The notes under the pieces are model-generated. The model made no database searches. It worked only from the letters and a program-made list of their open reading frames with translations, and was not told the origin of the DNA. Position numbers and translations under genes: made by a program. Source: an uncultured Microbacteriaceae bacterium (GTDB lineage: Bacteria; Actinomycetota; Actinomycetes; Actinomycetales; Microbacteriaceae). From it: DNA of 64,000 nt. Each line of letters opens with the position of its first letter. Position 1 is the first letter of the stretch. The stretch covers positions 248,001 to 312,000 of the forward strand of contig CANKXX010000002.1 of NCBI GenBank assembly GCA_947487835.1, read 5' to 3'. Positions 25,687 through 34,008 of the stretch are shown here, piece by piece.

Positions 25687-26456
25687 CAGAGCACCTGCGA
25701 GAGGAAGCGCTGGAGCCGCGGGCTGCGCGGCGCATCGAAGATCTGCTCGGGCGGCCCCATCTCCACGACCCGGCCCTCGTCCATGAACACGACCTGGTCG
25801 GCCACGCGCCGGGCGAAGTTCATCTCGTGGGTGACCACCACCATGGTCATGCCGCGCTGACCGAGGGCGGCCATGAGGTTGAGCACGCCCTTCACCAGCT
25901 CGGGGTCGAGCGCGCTGGTCACCTCGTCGAAGAGCATGACCTCGGGCTCCATGGCGAGCGCGCGGGCGATGGCGACGCGCTGCTGCTGGCCGCCGGAGAG
26001 GTCCCGCGGCCGGTGGTCGGCGCGCTCGGCGAGGCCGACCTCGGCGAGGCGCTCGTTCGCGATGCGGAGGGCGTCCTGCTTCCGCATCCCCTTCACCTTG
26101 CGCAGCGAGAGCGCCACGTTCTCGAGCGCGGTGTGGTCGGGGAAGAGGTTGAAGTGCTGGAACACCAGGCCGATGCGCCGGCGGAGCACGTCGGGCCGGA
26201 GCGCGAGGGCGTCCTCCCCGGCGAGCAGCACCCTGCCGGACTTCGGCTCGTGCAGGCGGTTGATGCCGCGGAGCATGGTCGACTTGCCGGAGCCGGAGGG
26301 GCCGACGATGCAGGTCGTGGTGCCGGGGGCGACCGAGATGCTCACGTCGCGCAGCACGTCGATGGCGCCGTAGGCCATGCCGAGGTTCACGAGCTCGAGG
26401 CTCGAGCCCTGGTAGAGGTGACCGTCGGTCACGGGGACGGGCGAGGTGTACGTCAT
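25686..26456 (-). CDS. Polar amino-acid ABC transporter ATPase
   Basis: The 256-residue ATP-binding subunit has Walker A GPSGSGKST, Q-loop FQHFNLFPD, signature LSGGQQQR and Walker B VMLFDEVTSALD, with the H-loop in VVTHEMNF. The FPDHTALENV segment is typical of GlnQ/HisP-type importers. Its ATG overlaps the permease stop by 4 bases (ATGA). A 20-residue N-terminal extension precedes the usual start of the domain. With the permease and binding protein upstream it makes a complete importer for an amino acid or amino-sugar conjugate. Confidence 0.95.
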   Translation of the reverse strand: MTYTSPVPVTDGHLYQGSSLELVNLGMAYGAIDVLRDVSISVAPGTTTCIVGPSGSGKSTMLRGINRLHEPKSGRVLLAGEDALALRPDVLRRRIGLVFQHFNLFPDHTALENVALSLRKVKGMRKQDALRIANERLAEVGLAERADHRPRDLSGGQQQRVAIARALAMEPEVMLFDEVTSALDPELVKGVLNLMAALGQRGMTMVVVTHEMNFARRVADQVVFMDEGRVVEMGPPEQIFDAPRSPRLQRFLSQVL

Positions 26457-27238
26457 GTGTTGCTCCCGTAGGTCAGGGTGACGGGTGCCAGCTCCTCGAC
26501 CTCGTCGAGACCGCTCTTCGGCGGCGCGGCCTTGCGCCGCCCGGTGCGGAACCGGTTGTCGAAGTAGTTGACGAGGTGGGTGAGGGGCACGGTGATGATC
26601 AGGTAGAAGAGGCCCGCGAGTACGAGCGGGGACAGGTTGCCGGTGAGCACGGCGGCGTCCTGGCCCACCCGGAACAGCTCGCGCTCGGTCACGAGCAGCC
26701 CGAGGAAGTACACGAGGCTCGAGTCCTTCACGATGGCGATGAACTGGTTCACGAGGGCGGGCAGCACCCGGCGGATGCCCTGCGGCACCACGACGAGGCG
26801 CATCGCCCTGCCGTAGCTCATGCCGAGCGCGCGGCAGGCCTCGAGCTGGCCGCGGTCGACGCTCTGGATGCCGGCGCGGAAGATCTCGCCGATGTAGGCG
26901 CTCGCGATGAGGCTCAGCGCGAGGATGCCGAGGGGATAGGGGGAGGGGCCGAAGATCGCCTGGCTGAAGCGCGTGAAGCCCTGGCCGATGAGCAGGATGG
27001 TCAGGATCGCCGGCAGGCCGCGGAACACGTCGGTGTAGATCCGGGCCGGCACGCGCAGCCAGCGCGACGGGGAGATGCCCATCACGGCGATGATCATGCC
27101 GAGCACGACGCCGATGACGGTCGCGGCGGCGGAGATGACGAGGGTGTTGACGAGGCCGGTGCCGAGAAGCTGCGGCAGCACCGCGAGCATCGCCTCGATG
27201 TCGAAGAAGGTGCTGAGGAGGGTGTCGAGCCAGTCCAT
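26453..27238 (-). CDS. Polar amino-acid ABC transporter permease
   Basis: A 261-residue HisM-type permease with about five membrane segments. The motif EIFRAGIQSVDRGQLEACRALG, shown here in part as RAGIQSVDRGQLEA, is the conserved ATPase-contact loop of polar amino-acid importers. The hydrophilic C-terminal tail is longer than usual. It follows the binding-protein gene after a strong hairpin at 27270-27299. A single permease gene implies a homodimeric channel. Confidence 0.94.
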   Translation of the reverse strand: MDWLDTLLSTFFDIEAMLAVLPQLLGTGLVNTLVISAAATVIGVVLGMIIAVMGISPSRWLRVPARIYTDVFRGLPAILTILLIGQGFTRFSQAIFGPSPYPLGILALSLIASAYIGEIFRAGIQSVDRGQLEACRALGMSYGRAMRLVVVPQGIRRVLPALVNQFIAIVKDSSLVYFLGLLVTERELFRVGQDAAVLTGNLSPLVLAGLFYLIITVPLTHLVNYFDNRFRTGRRKAAPPKSGLDEVEELAPVTLTYGSNT

Positions 27239-27269
27239 GGGATTCCTCTAGACGGTGTCGGTGTGGGGA

Positions 27270-27299
27270 GGGGTGGTGCGGGCGGTCCCGCACCACCCC
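27270..27299 (-). terminator. 13-bp hairpin between binding protein and permease genes
   Basis: GGGGTGGTGCGGG (27270-27282) and CCCGCACCACCCC (27287-27299) form a perfect 13-bp stem with a 4-nt loop. It begins 8 bases after the binding-protein stop on the minus strand. There is no U-tract. Such hairpins commonly protect or partly terminate the transcript so that the binding protein is made in excess over the membrane subunits. Confidence 0.8.
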
Positions 27300-27306
27300 G
27301 TGCGGG

Positions 27307-28179
27307 TCAGGACTCCGGAGCGGGAGTGGGGGTCGAGGTCTGCTCGGCCTGGGGCAGGTACTGCTCGGGCATCGGGGAGCCCGGGAACCACTTCTGGTAC
27401 AACTCCTTCCAGGTGCCGTCCTCCATCGCCTCGGCAAGACCCTCGTTGAGGGCCTCGCGGAGCTCGTCATTGCCCTTCTTCAGGGCGAAGCCTGCCGGGG
27501 CGTCGAACGAGGGGATGTCCGCGACGCTGACGAGGTCGTACTGCTCGATGTAGGCCTTGGTGGACTCGTAGTCGAGGAAGTGCGCCTGGACGGTGCCGTT
27601 GTTCAGCGCCGCGATCGCGGTGTTGTTGTCCGGGAACCGGACCAGCTCCGCGTCGGAGAAGTTCTTCACCGCGTAGGCCTCCTGCAGGGTGCCCTGCACG
27701 ACGCCGAGGCGGGTGCCGGCGAGGTCGTCGGGGGACGAGACGCCGCTGTCCTTCGTGCTGAGCAGCGTGAGGTAGCCGGCGAGGTAGCCCTCGCTGAAGT
27801 CGACCGTCTGCTTGCGCTCGTCGGTGATGCCGATCGCCGCGACGCCGACGTCGAACTGCCCGTTGGCGACGGCGGCGAGGAGACTCGAGAAGTCCTGGCC
27901 GGTGAAGACGACGTCGTCGATCCCGGCGCGCTCGGCCACGTCGGTGAAGAGCTCGATGTCGAAGCCGCTGAACTTCCCGTCGGCGTCGGCGAACGCATAG
28001 GGCTTGATGTCGCCGACGCTGCCGACGCGGATCTCGCCCGGGGTGATGAGGCTGTACGGGTTGTCCTCCGTCGAGCTCGCCGCCTGGCCGCCGCCGGAGC
28101 TGCAGGCGGCGAGCGAGAGGAGGGTGGCCGCGCCGGCGGCGGCCGCGATCACCGGGCGAAGCGTGGTGCGAATGTTCAC
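27307..28179 (-). CDS. Polar amino-acid ABC binding lipoprotein
   Basis: A 290-residue family 3 binding protein. The signal peptide ends in a lipobox LSLAACSS, after which the two-lobe domain contains [17 protein letters not shown] and [25 protein letters not shown], both family hallmarks. A Pro/Thr/Glu-rich tail ends the protein. The GTG start at 28179 is supported by AAAGGA four bases upstream and by the start of the signal peptide. It captures the substrate outside the membrane and is the first gene of the operon controlled by the two operators at 28271-28308. The ligand may be an Amadori compound such as fructosyl-amino acid, inferred from the downstream genes. Confidence 0.93.
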   Translation of the reverse strand: MNIRTTLRPVIAAAAGAATLLSLAACSSGGGQAASSTEDNPYSLITPGEIRVGSVGDIKPYAFADADGKFSGFDIELFTDVAERAGIDDVVFTGQDFSSLLAAVANGQFDVGVAAIGITDERKQTVDFSEGYLAGYLTLLSTKDSGVSSPDDLAGTRLGVVQGTLQEAYAVKNFSDAELVRFPDNNTAIAALNNGTVQAHFLDYESTKAYIEQYDLVSVADIPSFDAPAGFALKKGNDELREALNEGLAEAMEDGTWKELYQKWFPGSPMPEQYLPQAEQTSTPTPAPES

Positions 28180-28270
28180 AGCTGTCCTTTTCGTGTGGGG
28201 GGGTGGCCGAGGGCGACCGGGCACCGTCGGGGGTGGGACCGAAGGTGTGTGTTTCGGGTGAGGCGCTTGT

Positions 28271-28308
28271 TGAGTCCGGTCTCAGTCGCTATGTTGAGAC
28301 CGGTCTCA
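28271..28308. promoter_or_regulatory. Two LacI-family operators between divergent genes
   Basis: TGAGACCGGTCTCA at 28295-28308 is a perfect 14-bp palindrome and fits the LacI-family pattern TGNNANCGNTNNCA at every fixed position. TGAGTCCGGTCTCA at 28271-28284 is a one-mismatch copy whose centre is 24 bp away. They lie between the transporter operon (starting 28179, leftward) and the LacI-type regulator gene (28389, rightward), so one regulator could repress both by binding the pair. Confidence 0.88.
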
Positions 28309-28388
28309 TTCGCTTGAGTAGGCAACCTACCCGCCGCTGTGAAGACCAGTCAAGGGTCAATTTTCGAGAGCGACAGGAGCTTGTGTTC

Positions 28389-29465
28389 ATGGTCGAACCG
28401 GGTGATCGGCAGCGCGCCGTGACCGTGGCGGACGTTGCGCGGCGGGCGGGGGTGTCGAAGGCGACGGCCGCCCGGGCACTCGGCGACTACGGCGCCGTGA
28501 GCGACAGCGTCCGCGAGCGCGTGCAGGCCGCGGCGGAGGAGCTCGACTACCGCCCGAACGAGCTGGCCCGCAGCATGAACACGGGTAAGTCGAAGACCAT
28601 CGGCGTCATCGTCGGCGACATCGAGAACGGCTACTTCGGGCTCGCCATGCGCGGGATCTCCGACACCGCGAAGGCGGCGGGCTACGACGTGATCCTCATC
28701 AACACCTCCGAGGACGTGCGGACCGAGATAGACGCGGTGCGGGTGCTGCTCGACAAGCGGGTGGACGGCCTCATCGTCGCCCCGGCGTCGAGCTTCGAGA
28801 CGGGGCACCTCCGCTGGGTGGGCGAGGCGGGCCGGCCGCTGGTGCTCCTCGATCGCCGCGTCGCCGGGCTGGAGGCCGTGTCGGTCGAGGTGGACATCGC
28901 TCCGAGCGCGGGCGCCGCGACCGCCGCGCTGCTCGATGCCGGACACACCCGCATCGCCTTCGTGTCCGCCCTGCAGACCGAGGGGGAGACGTATTCCGAC
29001 CGGCTCGAGCTCCGGGTGTCGTCGGTGACGGACCGCCTCGCGGGCATCGTCGGTGCGCTGCGTTCCCGCGGCATCGAGCCCTCGGCCGAGCTGATCCGCT
29101 TCGGTGCGCACGGCCGGGACCGCACCCGGTCGATCGTGGAGGACCTGCTCGACCTCGCCGACCCGCCCACGGCGATCCTCGCCTCCGACAGCCTCATCGC
29201 CCTTGACGTGCTGCGCACGCTGAAGGATCGCGGCCTGCGGGTGCCGGGCGACCTCTCCTTCGTCATGTTCGACGACTTCGAGTGGGCCGCACTCACGGAT
29301 CCTCCGCTCACGGTGGTCGCCCAGCCCATCTACGACGTCGGCGTCGCCGCGGCCACCATTCTGCTGCGCCGGCTCGCCGGCCTGCCCCACGGCGACGTCG
29401 ACGCGCACCTCCCGGCGACCCTCGTGCTCCGCGACTCCGTGGGTCCGGTGCCCGTCCGCGCCTGA
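28389..29465 (+). CDS. LacI-family transcriptional regulator
   Basis: The 358-residue regulator has the LacI helix-turn-helix VTVADVARRAGVSKATAARAL (positions about 12-32, given in part) with hinge YRPNELARSM, and a periplasmic-binding-protein-like sensor domain with IGVIVGDIENGYF. ATG at 28389 lies 9 bases after AGGAG (28375-28379); the in-frame GTG 6 bases earlier would be too close. It almost certainly binds the two palindromes just upstream and controls the seven-gene operon, releasing when the sugar conjugate or its phosphate is present. A hairpin after its stop ends the transcript. Confidence 0.93.
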   Translation: MVEPGDRQRAVTVADVARRAGVSKATAARALGDYGAVSDSVRERVQAAAEELDYRPNELARSMNTGKSKTIGVIVGDIENGYFGLAMRGISDTAKAAGYDVILINTSEDVRTEIDAVRVLLDKRVDGLIVAPASSFETGHLRWVGEAGRPLVLLDRRVAGLEAVSVEVDIAPSAGAATAALLDAGHTRIAFVSALQTEGETYSDRLELRVSSVTDRLAGIVGALRSRGIEPSAELIRFGAHGRDRTRSIVEDLLDLADPPTAILASDSLIALDVLRTLKDRGLRVPGDLSFVMFDDFEWAALTDPPLTVVAQPIYDVGVAAATILLRRLAGLPHGDVDAHLPATLVLRDSVGPVPVRA

Positions 29466-29471
29466 CCGCAG

Positions 29472-29495
29472 GGGGCGGGGAATAGATCCTGCCCC
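29472..29495 (+). terminator. Probable terminator hairpin after the LacI-type gene
   Basis: GGGGCGGG (29472-29479) pairs with CCTGCCCC (29488-29495) through 8 bp including one G-T wobble, with an 8-nt loop. It starts 6 bases after the regulator stop. The following bases are only weakly T-rich, so termination strength is uncertain. Confidence 0.5.
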
Positions 29496-29504
29496 GTGGC
29501 GTTC

Positions 29505-29520
29505 TTGCACCTGTATGCAA
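29505..29520. promoter_or_regulatory. Inverted repeat upstream of the flavin reductase gene
   Basis: TTGCA (29505-29509) and TGCAA (29516-29520) are exact inverted arms with a 6-bp spacer, the size and spacing of a dimeric repressor site. It lies 24 bp before the reductase ATG, where it would cover the promoter. No cognate regulator is identified. Confidence 0.4.
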
Positions 29521-29543
29521 ACGCATAGAGGAAGAAGAGGATC

Positions 29544-30173
29544 ATGACCACCCGGACCATCGCCGTCGTCTCCGCCGGCCTCGGCGTTCCCTCGTCCACC
29601 CGCCTGCTCGCGGACCGGCTCGCCGCTGCCGCCGTCGACCGGCTCCGCGCCGAGGGCGTGCAGGCGATCGTCGAGCACATCGAGGTCCGCGACCTCGCCC
29701 AGGACGTGACGAACAACCTCCTCACGGGGTTCCCGAGCCCCGATCTGCGCCGCGCCCTCGCCACGCTGACCGGCGCCGACGGCATCATCGCCGTGACGCC
29801 CGTCTTCAACGGCAGCTACAGCGGGCTGTTCAAGTCGTTCCTCGACGTCGTCGAGCCCGGCGCCCTGGACGGCGTCCCCGTGCTCGCCGCGGCGACCGGC
29901 GGCAGCGAGCGGCACTCGCTCGTGCTCGATCACGCCCTGCGTCCCCTGTTCAGCTACCTGCACGCCGTCGTCGTGCCGACCGGCGTCTTCGCCGCGTCCG
30001 CCGACTGGGGCGCGGGCACCGAGGGCGGCCAGGGTCTGGAGAGCCGCATCGACCGTGCCGCGGGGGAGCTCGCGGACCTCGTCGCGCGCTCGCGGCCCGC
30101 TTCGTCGCCCGCTCCGCTCGCGGTCGGCGTGGACTTCGCGTCGCTTCTCGCCGGGGCCTCTGCCCGGCGCTGA
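29544..30173 (+). CDS. NADPH-dependent FMN reductase (CE1759 type)
   Basis: A 209-residue flavodoxin-fold protein of the NADPH-dependent FMN reductase family. The N-terminal SAGLGVPSSTRLLADRL is the phosphate-binding loop, VTPVFNGSYSGLFKSFLDVV is the conserved FMN contact region, and ATGGSERHSL follows. It would supply reduced FMN to a partner monooxygenase or reduce quinones, but no partner gene adjoins it. AGAGGA lies just upstream of ATG. It is the only gene of its transcript; an inverted repeat at 29505-29520 may control it. Confidence 0.9.
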   Translation: MTTRTIAVVSAGLGVPSSTRLLADRLAAAAVDRLRAEGVQAIVEHIEVRDLAQDVTNNLLTGFPSPDLRRALATLTGADGIIAVTPVFNGSYSGLFKSFLDVVEPGALDGVPVLAAATGGSERHSLVLDHALRPLFSYLHAVVVPTGVFAASADWGAGTEGGQGLESRIDRAAGELADLVARSRPASSPAPLAVGVDFASLLAGASARR

Positions 30174-30345
30174 CCGGCGGCCGGCGCGGCGGCACCGGGT
30201 CCGCTCGAGCGGGAGCCCGTCGTGCCGGGGCGGAACCGGCCCGAACGGGGGCCGGTCACCGCGGCGCAATACCCCCGGAACAGTCGCGCACCCGCAACGC
30301 GCCAGTGTAGATTCGGGGCACCCTAGTTCCCCAGGTGGAGGACTC

Positions 30346-30735
30346 ATGCCGAGCATTGAGGAGATCCCGGACACGATCCGGCGCTCGCCCCAGCACGCTC
30401 AGGCCATCTGGTCCGAAGCCCACGACTCGGCCGTGAAGACGTACGGGGAGGGGGAGCGGGCCCACCGCACCGCCTTCGCCGCGCTGAAGCACTCGTACGA
30501 GAAGGTGGGGGACCACTGGGAGGCCAAGGAGAGATCCGGCCCCTCGGATGCCCGTGCGGCGGGGGACACCTCGGCCGACACCGCGGGCGGGGTGGACGCG
30601 AACGCGTCGAAGCAGCACCTGTACGACATCGCCAAGAAGCTCGACGTCCCCGGCCGTTCCTCGATGACGAAGGACGAACTGGTCGACGCGATCCGCAAGG
30701 CGAACGACCGCAAGACGCGGCAGAGCCGCGGTTAG
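30346..30735 (+). CDS. ChaB-domain protein with Rho N-terminal-type domain
   Basis: A 129-residue protein of two small domains. Residues 1-60 match ChaB (IPDTIRRSPQHAQAIW, then the GEGERAHRTAFAALKH helix), a family of helical proteins without settled function. Residues 88-122 match the Rho N-terminal/SAP-like fold (LYDIAKKLDVPGRSSMTKDE LVDAIRKAN), which binds nucleic acid. GGTGGAGGA lies 5 bases before the ATG, and TGTAGAT at 30307-30313 could be its -10 box. The combination suggests a nucleic-acid-associated stress protein; that is inference. Confidence 0.82.
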   Translation: MPSIEEIPDTIRRSPQHAQAIWSEAHDSAVKTYGEGERAHRTAFAALKHSYEKVGDHWEAKERSGPSDARAAGDTSADTAGGVDANASKQHLYDIAKKLDVPGRSSMTKDELVDAIRKANDRKTRQSRG

Positions 30736-30875
30736 ACCTCGGCGCGTACCCGCGCGCCGATCGCTTACCCAAGCACAGCAGTACCGGCACCACAGCACTA
30801 CAGCACCACCCGCGACACGCGTCCACCCAGGCGCACCGTCGTCAGTACTTCACACCCGAATGCGAAGGACCTCCC

Positions 30876-31181
30876 GTGCGTACCCGAGAACACCCCACCC
30901 CGAAAGCCGACGACCTGAGGATCACGCCGATCTCGCGGACGAGATGGCGCGTCGCCGACCGGCGGCTCGACGGTCTCCCCGGCATCAGCCTCCTCGGCTT
31001 CGTCGACCTCTGCGACGGCCGCTACGAGGTGACGCGCTTCGACTCCCCGACGCACGCGTCGGCCCACGACGTGCTGTCCAGCGCGCTCGCCGAGTTCCTC
31101 GGCTGCCCCGGCGGCTCCGAGTACCTGTGCCCGGAGGATGCGGAGACGCTGAGCGCCAGCGCGTTCACGCTCCTGGCCTGA
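30876..31181 (+). CDS. Small hypothetical protein (101 aa), family A
   Basis: The 101-residue protein has no named domain. Its core ISRTRWRVADRR, followed by LLGFVDLCDGRYEV, aligns with the protein at 56437-56706 (LSDHEWRVCDGE, then ILAYIEKCDGLYEV), so the window holds two members of one family. A conserved W-R-V plus C-D-G-x-Y-E-V pattern suggests a small beta-sheet fold. GTG start with GAAGGA 6 bases upstream. Its last 17 bases overlap, tail to tail, the end of the leftward inhibitor-like gene. Confidence 0.68.
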   Translation: MRTREHPTPKADDLRITPISRTRWRVADRRLDGLPGISLLGFVDLCDGRYEVTRFDSPTHASAHDVLSSALAEFLGCPGGSEYLCPEDAETLSASAFTLLA

Positions 31182-31512
31182 CGGCTCCGTCCGGTCCTGA
31201 CGGCTCGTCGTCGTCGGCGTCGAGCGGCTCCAGGGCGCGCCCGCGCTCCTTGGTGCCCGTGGCACGCACCCGGTCGACGAGCTCGCGCCACGGACCCTGC
31301 ACCCGCTGCTCCGGCAGCGTCACCCGCCGCCCGTTGGCGCGGATGAGGTAGAGGAAGCGGTCGGGCACGGGCGGGTCGTCGGGCTCGTCGTCCCACGGGC
31401 AGGCGTCGATGAGCACGAACCAGTCCGAGTACTCCGGGCCCTCGCCGACATCGACCACCCAGCGGACGGCGATGCCCGTGACCCCACCGCTGCGCGCGAC
31501 GACGACCCTCAT
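31165..31512 (-). CDS. Probable emfourin-type protealysin inhibitor
   Basis: A 115-residue cytosolic protein starting MRVVVARSGGVTGIAVRWVV, a pattern seen in the emfourin family of M4-protease inhibitors, which are encoded beside protealysin-like proteases. Its ATG overlaps the stop of the protease gene (ATGA), so the two are made from one transcript and in matched amounts. The C-terminal 30 residues are acidic and probably disordered. The assignment rests on the N-terminal pattern and gene order; no experimental link is visible. Confidence 0.72.
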   Translation of the reverse strand: MRVVVARSGGVTGIAVRWVVDVGEGPEYSDWFVLIDACPWDDEPDDPPVPDRFLYLIRANGRRVTLPEQRVQGPWRELVDRVRATGTKERGRALEPLDADDDEPSGPDGAVRPGA

Positions 31513-32579
31513 TCCGACACCGGCACCCCGACGGCCGCCCAGGCGTCCGCGACGGCGGCGCTCTCGGGCGACTCCGCGCCGAACAGCCGCGTCGCCGTGG
31601 CGAGGGTCGCCGTGGCGAACGTCGCGAAGTCGGTCGTCGGCGTGAGGGACGCGCCCGTGAGGGTCTCGTACCAGATCCGGCCGGGCGCCTCCCAGGCGGA
31701 GCCGCCGATGGCCGTCGCGGCCAGCACGAAGGCGCGGTTGGGGATGCCCGAGTTGATGTGCACCCCGCCATAGTCCTCCGTCGTCTGCACGAAATCGTCC
31801 ATGTGCCCCGGCTGCGGGTCCTTGCCGAGCAGGTCGTCGTCGTACGCCGTGCCCGGCTCCTTCATCGACCGCAGCGCCACCCCCTCCACAGCGTCGGTGA
31901 AGAGCTCGGCGCCCACCAGCCAGCTCGCGGCCGCGGCGTCCTGCCCGCGGGAGTGCTGCTCCACGAGCGCACCGAACACGTCGGACAACGACTCGTTGAG
32001 CGCGCCGGGCTGGCCCTGGTACTCGAGGTTCGCCGTGGTCTGGATGACCCCGTGACCGAGCTCGTGCCCGATGACGCTGATCGACGCGGTGAAGCGCGTG
32101 AAGATCTCGCCGTCCCCGTCCCCGAAGACCATGCGCTCCCCGTCCCAGAACGCGTTGTCGTACTCCTCGCCGTAGTGCACCGTCGCGTGCAGCGGCATCT
32201 CACGGTCGTCGATGGACGCCCGGCCGAACGCCTCGGCGAACATCGCGTAGGTCTGGCCGAGGCCGTCGTACGCCTCGTTCGCCGCGGCGTCCTCCACGAC
32301 CTCCGGCTCGCCCTCGGCTCGCACCCGGAAGCCGGGCAGCTCCTCCGCGTTGCGGGCGTCGTAGACGGTGCGCTGCGGGCCCCGCGGCTCCCGGGCCAGG
32401 GCCGTCGGCGGCACGCTCCCGCCGAAGTCGGGATAGCGGGGGCGCGCGGCGCGGGCGAGGCGCACGGGCTCGTCATCCCGGAGGGCGTGCCGTGCGGCCT
32501 GCGCGGCCCGCGGAAAGCGGTCGCCGGCCGAGTCGGCGACGTGGGCGAGGAGGTACGGAGGAATGATGAAGTGACGCAT
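31509..32579 (-). CDS. Protealysin-like M4 metallopeptidase
   Basis: A 356-residue thermolysin-family protease. Zinc site HELGH at 172-176 with the third ligand E196 in NESLSD; the C-terminal catalytic His lies in the VHINSGIPNRAF region. The N-terminus has no signal peptide but the short MRHFIIPPYLL propeptide, which marks the protealysin-like group. These enzymes self-process and are thought to act inside or after release from the cell. ATG at 32579 is chosen because it begins this conserved propeptide. Encoded together with the inhibitor-like gene downstream. Confidence 0.9.
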   Translation of the reverse strand: MRHFIIPPYLLAHVADSAGDRFPRAAQAARHALRDDEPVRLARAARPRYPDFGGSVPPTALAREPRGPQRTVYDARNAEELPGFRVRAEGEPEVVEDAAANEAYDGLGQTYAMFAEAFGRASIDDREMPLHATVHYGEEYDNAFWDGERMVFGDGDGEIFTRFTASISVIGHELGHGVIQTTANLEYQGQPGALNESLSDVFGALVEQHSRGQDAAAASWLVGAELFTDAVEGVALRSMKEPGTAYDDDLLGKDPQPGHMDDFVQTTEDYGGVHINSGIPNRAFVLAATAIGGSAWEAPGRIWYETLTGASLTPTTDFATFATATLATATRLFGAESPESAAVADAWAAVGVPVSE

Positions 32580-32720
32580 GGTCGATGGTGGCACGGCACC
32601 ACCGACATCCGACGGCGGACCGCTTCACTTCTTCGCGCCCCCGGCGTTGACTTTCCGGGTGCCGGGAACCGGGAACGGATCCGCAGGGGGTCCGCGGGCG
32701 GGCGAGACGAGGAGAGCGCG

Positions 32721-33932
32721 ATGAAGGCAGTTGTGTGGCATTCCGAGGGCGACATCCGCCTCGACACCGTGGCGGATCCGACGATCCTCGAGCCGACGGA
32801 CGCGATCGTGCAGATCACGAGGAGCGCGATCTGCGGCACCGACCTGCACATGGTCCGCGGAACGATGGCCGGCATGGAGGAGGGCACCATCCTCGGCCAC
32901 GAGGCCGTCGGCGTCGTCATGGAGGTGGGTGCCGCCGTGCGCGGGTTCAGCCCCGGCGACCGCGTGATCGTCTGCTCCACCATGTCGTGCGGAACGTGCG
33001 CCATGTGCCGGCAGGGCAACACGGCGCAGTGCGACCGTGCGAACCCGAACGGCCCCGCCGCCGGCACGGCGTTCTTCGGCGGCCCCTCGACCACGGGGTC
33101 GATCAACGGCCTGCAGGCGGAGTACGCGCGCGTGCCGTGGGCCTCGCACACCCTGATCCCGATCCCCGAGAACGTCTCGGACGACTCGGCGATCCTGCTC
33201 TCCGACATCTTCCCGACCTCGTGGTTCGGGGCGGAGCTCGCCGGCGTGCGGCGCGGGGACACGGTGGCGGTGTTCGGCGCGGGAATCGTGGGGCAGCTCG
33301 CCATCGCGTCGGCGTACCGCCAGGGCGCGGGTCGCGTCTTCGCCGTCGACGGGATCGAGACCCGGCTCGCCCAGGCGCTGGCCCAGAACGCCGAGGTCAT
33401 CGACTTCAATCGCGAGGACCCGGTCGCCGTGCTGCAGGAGCTCACCTTCGGCGCCGGCGTGGACGCGGTGATCGATGCGGTCGGCGTGGACTCCCAGCGG
33501 CCGAAGTCGGGCCCCGCAGCCGAGGCGGCGGAGCAGAACGCCGAGGCGTTCGCGGCGGAGGTGGCTCAGGTGGCGCCCGGCGCCCAGCCGCACGGTGACC
33601 TCTGGGTCCCGGGCGACGCGCCGAGCCAGGCGTCGCAGTGGGCGGTGGAGTCGGTGGCCAAGGCCGGCCGGATCGGCATCATCGGCGTGTACCCGCCGCA
33701 GCTCACCAGCTACCCCATCGGACAGGCGATGAACAAGAACCTCACCATCCGGATGGGCAACTGCAATCACCGGGCCGTGACGCCGCCCCTTATCGACCTC
33801 GTCGCCTCGGGGCTGTTCGACCCCACGGCGTTCATCACGCAGCAGATCGAGATCCCGTCGGCGATCGACGCCTACGAGAGCTTCGACCGCCGCGAGGAGG
33901 GCTGGGTCAAGACCGTCATCGACGTGTCCTGA
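32721..33932 (+). CDS. Zinc-dependent alcohol dehydrogenase
   Basis: The 403-residue MDR-type dehydrogenase has the catalytic zinc motif (CGTDLH, GHEAVG) and the structural zinc loop CGTCAMCRQGNTAQC, and NAD binding at VAVFGAGIVGQLAIASA. An insertion of about 40 residues before the C-terminal GVYPPQLTSYP segment places it with the formaldehyde-dehydrogenase-like subgroup that acts without glutathione. GAGGAGAG precedes the ATG by 4 bases. It stands alone, followed by a hairpin at 33940-33965. Physiological substrate unknown. Confidence 0.88.
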   Translation: MKAVVWHSEGDIRLDTVADPTILEPTDAIVQITRSAICGTDLHMVRGTMAGMEEGTILGHEAVGVVMEVGAAVRGFSPGDRVIVCSTMSCGTCAMCRQGNTAQCDRANPNGPAAGTAFFGGPSTTGSINGLQAEYARVPWASHTLIPIPENVSDDSAILLSDIFPTSWFGAELAGVRRGDTVAVFGAGIVGQLAIASAYRQGAGRVFAVDGIETRLAQALAQNAEVIDFNREDPVAVLQELTFGAGVDAVIDAVGVDSQRPKSGPAAEAAEQNAEAFAAEVAQVAPGAQPHGDLWVPGDAPSQASQWAVESVAKAGRIGIIGVYPPQLTSYPIGQAMNKNLTIRMGNCNHRAVTPPLIDLVASGLFDPTAFITQQIEIPSAIDAYESFDRREEGWVKTVIDVS

Positions 33933-33939
33933 CCGCGCG

Positions 33940-33965
33940 GGGCGGGCCGCGAACGCGACCCGCCC
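33940..33965 (+). terminator. Hairpin after alcohol dehydrogenase gene
   Basis: GGGCGGG (33940-33946) and CCCGCCC (33959-33965) form a 7-bp stem 7 bases after the stop. The 12-nt loop itself contains CGCG-AA-CGCG and could pair further. No T-tract follows, as is common for terminators in GC-rich actinobacteria. Confidence 0.55.
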
Positions 33966-33995
33966 GGACCTCGCGGGGCCGCGGAGGGCGGTCGG

Positions 33996-34001
33996 TAGAC
34001 T
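33996..34001 (+). promoter_or_regulatory. -10 box giving a leaderless mRNA
   Basis: TAGACT ends 7 bases before the GTG at 34009, so transcription should begin at or next to the start codon. No ribosome binding site precedes that codon, which agrees with a leaderless message. A clear -35 box was not seen. Confidence 0.6.
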
Positions 34002-34008
34002 CGGCCCC

